This document shows, in pieces, positions 61,216-64,000 of a stretch of 64,000 nt of DNA. Both the position numbers and the translations under genes were made by a program. The notes beneath the pieces were generated by a model. It was not told the origin of the DNA. It saw nothing but the letters and a program-made list of their open reading frames with translations, and did no database searches. This stretch comes from JAICMB01 sp963802915. Its GTDB lineage: Bacteria; Acidobacteriota; Terriglobia; Bryobacterales; Bryobacteraceae. The stretch covers positions 434,001-498,000 of the forward strand of contig CAWDKQ010000007.1 in assembly GCA_963802915.1 (NCBI GenBank). Direction: 5' to 3'. Position 1 is the first letter of the stretch; each line of letters opens with the position of its first letter.

Positions 61216-63132
61216 ATGAGAAGAATACAAGGACTTTTATCCCTGTTGTGCGCCTCCCTCATGCTCGCCGGTCCAGGCGTGGCACAGAACGAAATCAGAA
61301 TCGAACCCGCCAGGGGCGGCCTGGGATGGCTGACGCGCCCTTATCGAGCGAGGAACGTCCCGCCGATTAATCTGCAGAACTCGCCGCGTCTCGAACAATT
61401 GATCCGCGCCGGAAATCTCTATTTGACCGCGCCGGACGTGGTGGCTCTCACCGTCGAAAACAACATCGATATCGAGGTGCAGCGCTACGGCCCGCTGCTC
61501 GCCCGCGAGGTCTTGAAACGCGCGAAAGGCGGAGGCTTGCTGCGCAGCGTCGGAGTCGGCGTCGCACAAGGACCAACCAGCGTCAGCCTGACTGGCGTCA
61601 GCCTGACGAATACCGGTACTACCGTTACCGGCGGCAACGGCGTCAGTTCCAGTGGCGGCGTATTGACTCAGTTGGGACCGGCGATTCCGACCTTCGACCC
61701 CACCGTTTCATTCTTAGCGAATTTCGGACACACCACCACCCCGCAGAGCAACCTGCAGCTCACCGGAACACCCGAGCTCGTTACCAATACCCGCAATTAC
61801 CAGGCACAGTTCGTAAAGAGTTGGGATTGGGGCATGACAGCGCAGTTGACCTACGCGAGCAACTACTTCGACATCAACAGCTCGCTGTTGATCCTGAATC
61901 CGTACTCTTCCGGAGACCTGGACTTGCAAGTGACGCAGAACCTCTTGCAAGGATTCGGAGCAGCCGTCAACGACCGCAACATTCGCGTTCAAAAGAACAA
62001 CCTGAAAGTTACCGACTTACAGTTCAAGCAGCAGTTGATCACCACTATCGCCGCCGCTCTCAATCTCTATTGGGACTTGGTCAGCTTCGATGAAGATGTC
62101 CGTTCGCGCAAGCAGGAAGTGGCCACGGCCCAGCAATTGTTGGAAGACAACAAGCGCCAGGTGTCGATCGGCGCCATAGCCGAGATCGAGATTACGCGCG
62201 CCGAAGCGCAGTTGTATACCAGCCAGCAGGACCTGGTTGTGGCGCAAACCAACCTTCTGCAGCAGGAAACCATCCTCAAGAATGCGCTGAGCCGCAATGG
62301 CGTGGCCAACGCCAACCTCGCGGACGTCCATATCGTGCCGCTCGACAGAATTCAGGTTCCCTCGCAGGATGAGATCCCGCCGGTTGAGGATCTCTTCAAG
62401 GAAGCGGTGGCGAAGCGCGTCGAAGTGGAAACCAATCGTCTCAACATCGATAGCAATAAAATGAACCTGGTCGGTATCAAGAACTCGTTGCGTCCCACCC
62501 TGCAAGCGTTTTTTGAATTGACGAATAATGGCTTGACCGGAACCTTGACGCCTTATGCTTCTTTGCTCCCAGCCACGGAAGCCGCTGAATTGGGCTATCT
62601 GGCCGGAGGTTATGGAAACCTTTTGGGGCAAGTTTTCCGGCGCAATTTCCCCAATTATTCGGCTGGAATTTCGCTCAACATTCCGCTACGCAACCGGGCC
62701 GCGCAATCGGACTATGTCACGAGCTTGCTCGGAATACGGCAGAGCGAACTCGGACTTCAGAAGAGCATTAACAGCGTACGCGTCGACGTTCAGAACGCCG
62801 TCATTGGATTGCAGCAAGCCCGGGCCCGCTACGATTCGGCGGTTAAGGCTCGCGTCTTGCAACAGCAGACCCTGGATGCGGACCAGAAGAAGTTCGGTCT
62901 GGGCGCGACCACTGCATATCAGGTGGTGCAGGACCAGCGTGACCTGGCCAATTCGCAGAGCCTCGAAGTGCAGGCGATGGCGAATTATACTCACGCGAAA
63001 ATTAACTACGATCAGGCCATCGGCACCACGCTCGAAGTGAATCACATTACGGTTCAGGAAGCCATGCAGGGCCACGTCTCACGGCCGTCGACGCTTCCTG
63101 AGAACCTGCCGTCCTCGGAGACAAGGCAATGA
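61216..63132 (+). CDS. TolC family outer-membrane efflux protein
   Basis: A 638-residue outer-membrane channel protein from ATG 61216, which gives a good signal peptide (RRIQGLLSLLCASLMLAGPG). A start at 61138 would place 26 charged residues first. After a Gly/Ser/Thr-rich segment comes the TolC pattern: VVALTVENNIDIEVQRYGPLLAREVL near the start, a long helix with EVATAQQLLEDNKRQVSIGAIAEIEITRAEAQLYTSQQDLVVAQ, beta strands (FPNYSAGISLNIPLRNRAAQ) and a second helix (AVKARVLQQQTLDADQKKFGLGATTAYQVVQDQRDL). It would form a trimeric exit channel for an export pump; none is encoded adjacent. The stop overlaps the next ATG (ATGA). Confidence 0.9.
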   Translation: MRRIQGLLSLLCASLMLAGPGVAQNEIRIEPARGGLGWLTRPYRARNVPPINLQNSPRLEQLIRAGNLYLTAPDVVALTVENNIDIEVQRYGPLLAREVLKRAKGGGLLRSVGVGVAQGPTSVSLTGVSLTNTGTTVTGGNGVSSSGGVLTQLGPAIPTFDPTVSFLANFGHTTTPQSNLQLTGTPELVTNTRNYQAQFVKSWDWGMTAQLTYASNYFDINSSLLILNPYSSGDLDLQVTQNLLQGFGAAVNDRNIRVQKNNLKVTDLQFKQQLITTIAAALNLYWDLVSFDEDVRSRKQEVATAQQLLEDNKRQVSIGAIAEIEITRAEAQLYTSQQDLVVAQTNLLQQETILKNALSRNGVANANLADVHIVPLDRIQVPSQDEIPPVEDLFKEAVAKRVEVETNRLNIDSNKMNLVGIKNSLRPTLQAFFELTNNGLTGTLTPYASLLPATEAAELGYLAGGYGNLLGQVFRRNFPNYSAGISLNIPLRNRAAQSDYVTSLLGIRQSELGLQKSINSVRVDVQNAVIGLQQARARYDSAVKARVLQQQTLDADQKKFGLGATTAYQVVQDQRDLANSQSLEVQAMANYTHAKINYDQAIGTTLEVNHITVQEAMQGHVSRPSTLPENLPSSETRQ

Positions 63133-64000
63133 CGTGGCGCCGGCCGGTATCGAAAATTGTCTGCGGCCTGTGCTGCATGACGCTCGTTTGGGCGCAGGAG
63201 GAGAGCATCCTTCCCGAGCGGCCGTCCGCGAACATAATTATCCGCCCCTACTTGCCAACCACGGTCCCGCCGATTCGCCTTCAAAATTCGGCGCGGATTC
63301 AAGATTTAGTTCGCGGAGGAATTCTCTATTTATCGGTCCAGGACGCCATTGCGCTGGCGCTGGAGAACAACATCGATATTGAAGTAGCGCGCTACAACCC
63401 CATCATCGCGGCGTGGAATCTCGAGCGATTTAAAGCAGGCGGAGCGCTTCCGGGCGTGCCGAACGGAGCGTCGCAGGTGGGGCAGGTGGCATCGGGACAA
63501 GGGGTCGCGGGCAGCCAGGCGGCGGCCGGCATCAGCACGACGGGCTCTGGCGGCGTCGGCAACAATTCGGCGAACGCGACCGTATCGCAGATCGGTCCGC
63601 AGACCCAGACTTACGATCCCATCATTCAGGAAAGCAGCGTGTTCAGTCACACCACTACGCCACAGCCGAACATCACGCAGAGCCTGACCCCGGTGCTGGT
63701 CGACAATACGCGCTCCCATAGTTTTTCTTATCAGCAGGGCTTCGTTACCGGCGGAAGCGCGTCGGTGAGCTACACCGACAACTATTTGAATGAGAACGCG
63801 CCCACCGATATTCTGAATCCATCTTCGGCGCCCAGTTTTTCGATCGCCTTCCAACACAACCTGCTGCGCGGTTTCGGCATTGCGGTCGGCTACCGCAATA
63901 TAGCAGTCGCCAAGCTGAATTTGAAGACCTCGGATCTGGTGTTCAAGTCGCAGGTGATCTCGGTGGTCGCCAACGTTTTGAACCTGTACTACGGCCTCGT
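63129..64000 (+). CDS. TolC family protein, second copy (3' partial)
   Basis: Frame open from ATG 63129 (ATGA overlap with the previous stop) to the right edge, 290 codons seen. A signal peptide with several Cys is followed by IRPYLPTTVPPIRLQNSARIQDL, which mirrors TRPYRARNVPPINLQNSPRLEQL in the first copy, then VQDAIALALENNIDIEVARYNPI. A Gly/Ser-rich insertion and beta-strand segments follow the same order (VFSHTTTPQPNITQ, FQHNLLRGFGIAVGYRNIAVAKLNL). It is a diverged tandem paralogue of the gene at 61216-63132. Confidence 0.88.
   Translation, partial: MTWRRPVSKIVCGLCCMTLVWAQEESILPERPSANIIIRPYLPTTVPPIRLQNSARIQDLVRGGILYLSVQDAIALALENNIDIEVARYNPIIAAWNLERFKAGGALPGVPNGASQVGQVASGQGVAGSQAAAGISTTGSGGVGNNSANATVSQIGPQTQTYDPIIQESSVFSHTTTPQPNITQSLTPVLVDNTRSHSFSYQQGFVTGGSASVSYTDNYLNENAPTDILNPSSAPSFSIAFQHNLLRGFGIAVGYRNIAVAKLNLKTSDLVFKSQVISVVANVLNLYYGL

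Overview
The window looks like chromosome of an acidobacterium, probably of the Solibacter/Bryobacter kind. The evidence is protein content only: PadR-linked orphan MacB-type permeases (three intact and one decayed), a DUF1501/DUF1800 pair, a HpnB-like hopanoid glycosyltransferase, a long MoxR/DUF58/BatA/DUF4175 cluster, and GC-rich sequence throughout. No rRNA, complete tRNA or CRISPR array was found.

Bases 1-11700 are accessory. A hybrid sensor kinase enters from the left edge. After it come an insertion-sequence integrase broken by two frameshifts, an AbiE-like toxin-antitoxin operon on the minus strand whose toxin has a stop codon in its catalytic motif, and a 4.6 kb segment bounded by two copies of the 3' part of a tRNA-Leu(GAG) gene, each with its own hairpin terminator. 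That segment carries a second AbiE-like pair followed 9 bp later by a TOTE-type primase-helicase. A VapBC pair with a clear promoter and palindromic operator lies just outside. Both AbiE operons have 28-bp inverted repeats of the same geometry at their starts. This is the part of the window most like an undescribed mobile defence module.

Bases 11700-15700 hold a PadR regulator with an orphan permease and a secreted-type aldo/keto reductase. Bases 15755-30255 are one tightly packed operon: DUF4159, a VWA/amidotransferase-fold membrane protein, a caspase-like protein, a TPR zinc protease, a MoxR ATPase, DUF58, a BatA/VWA protein, a 1205-residue DUF4175 protein and a secreted protein. It reads as a MoxR-VWA chaperone system wired to two envelope peptidases.

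Bases 30260-40850 are mostly metabolic: an AI-2E-type transporter, HpnB, an acyl-CoA carboxylase beta subunit coupled to two AtuA-type genes, an acetylornithine-type aminotransferase, a methyltransferase, phosphoglycerate dehydrogenase, a DinB-family protein whose 3' end has been amplified into a tandem array, and a DUF169 protein. Bases 40945-47025 hold an export operon (adaptor, ATPase, 63-residue membrane peptide, permease, second ATPase). Bases 47098-55485 carry the DUF1501/DUF1800 pair, a CHASE3-type kinase, a cyclophilin, a small lipocalin-like protein, a permease pseudogene and an intact permease.

Bases 55486-55951 contain no gene but have a perfect -10 box and a run of hairpins, so they may encode an unrecognised RNA. 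Bases 55952-64000 carry hpt, an M15-like peptidase, rsfS (probably with an ATT start), a secreted glycine-rich protein, cysS overlapping a Cys/Met PLP enzyme, and two tandem TolC-family genes, the second running off the right edge. Starts and functions are read from sequence alone; no database search was possible.
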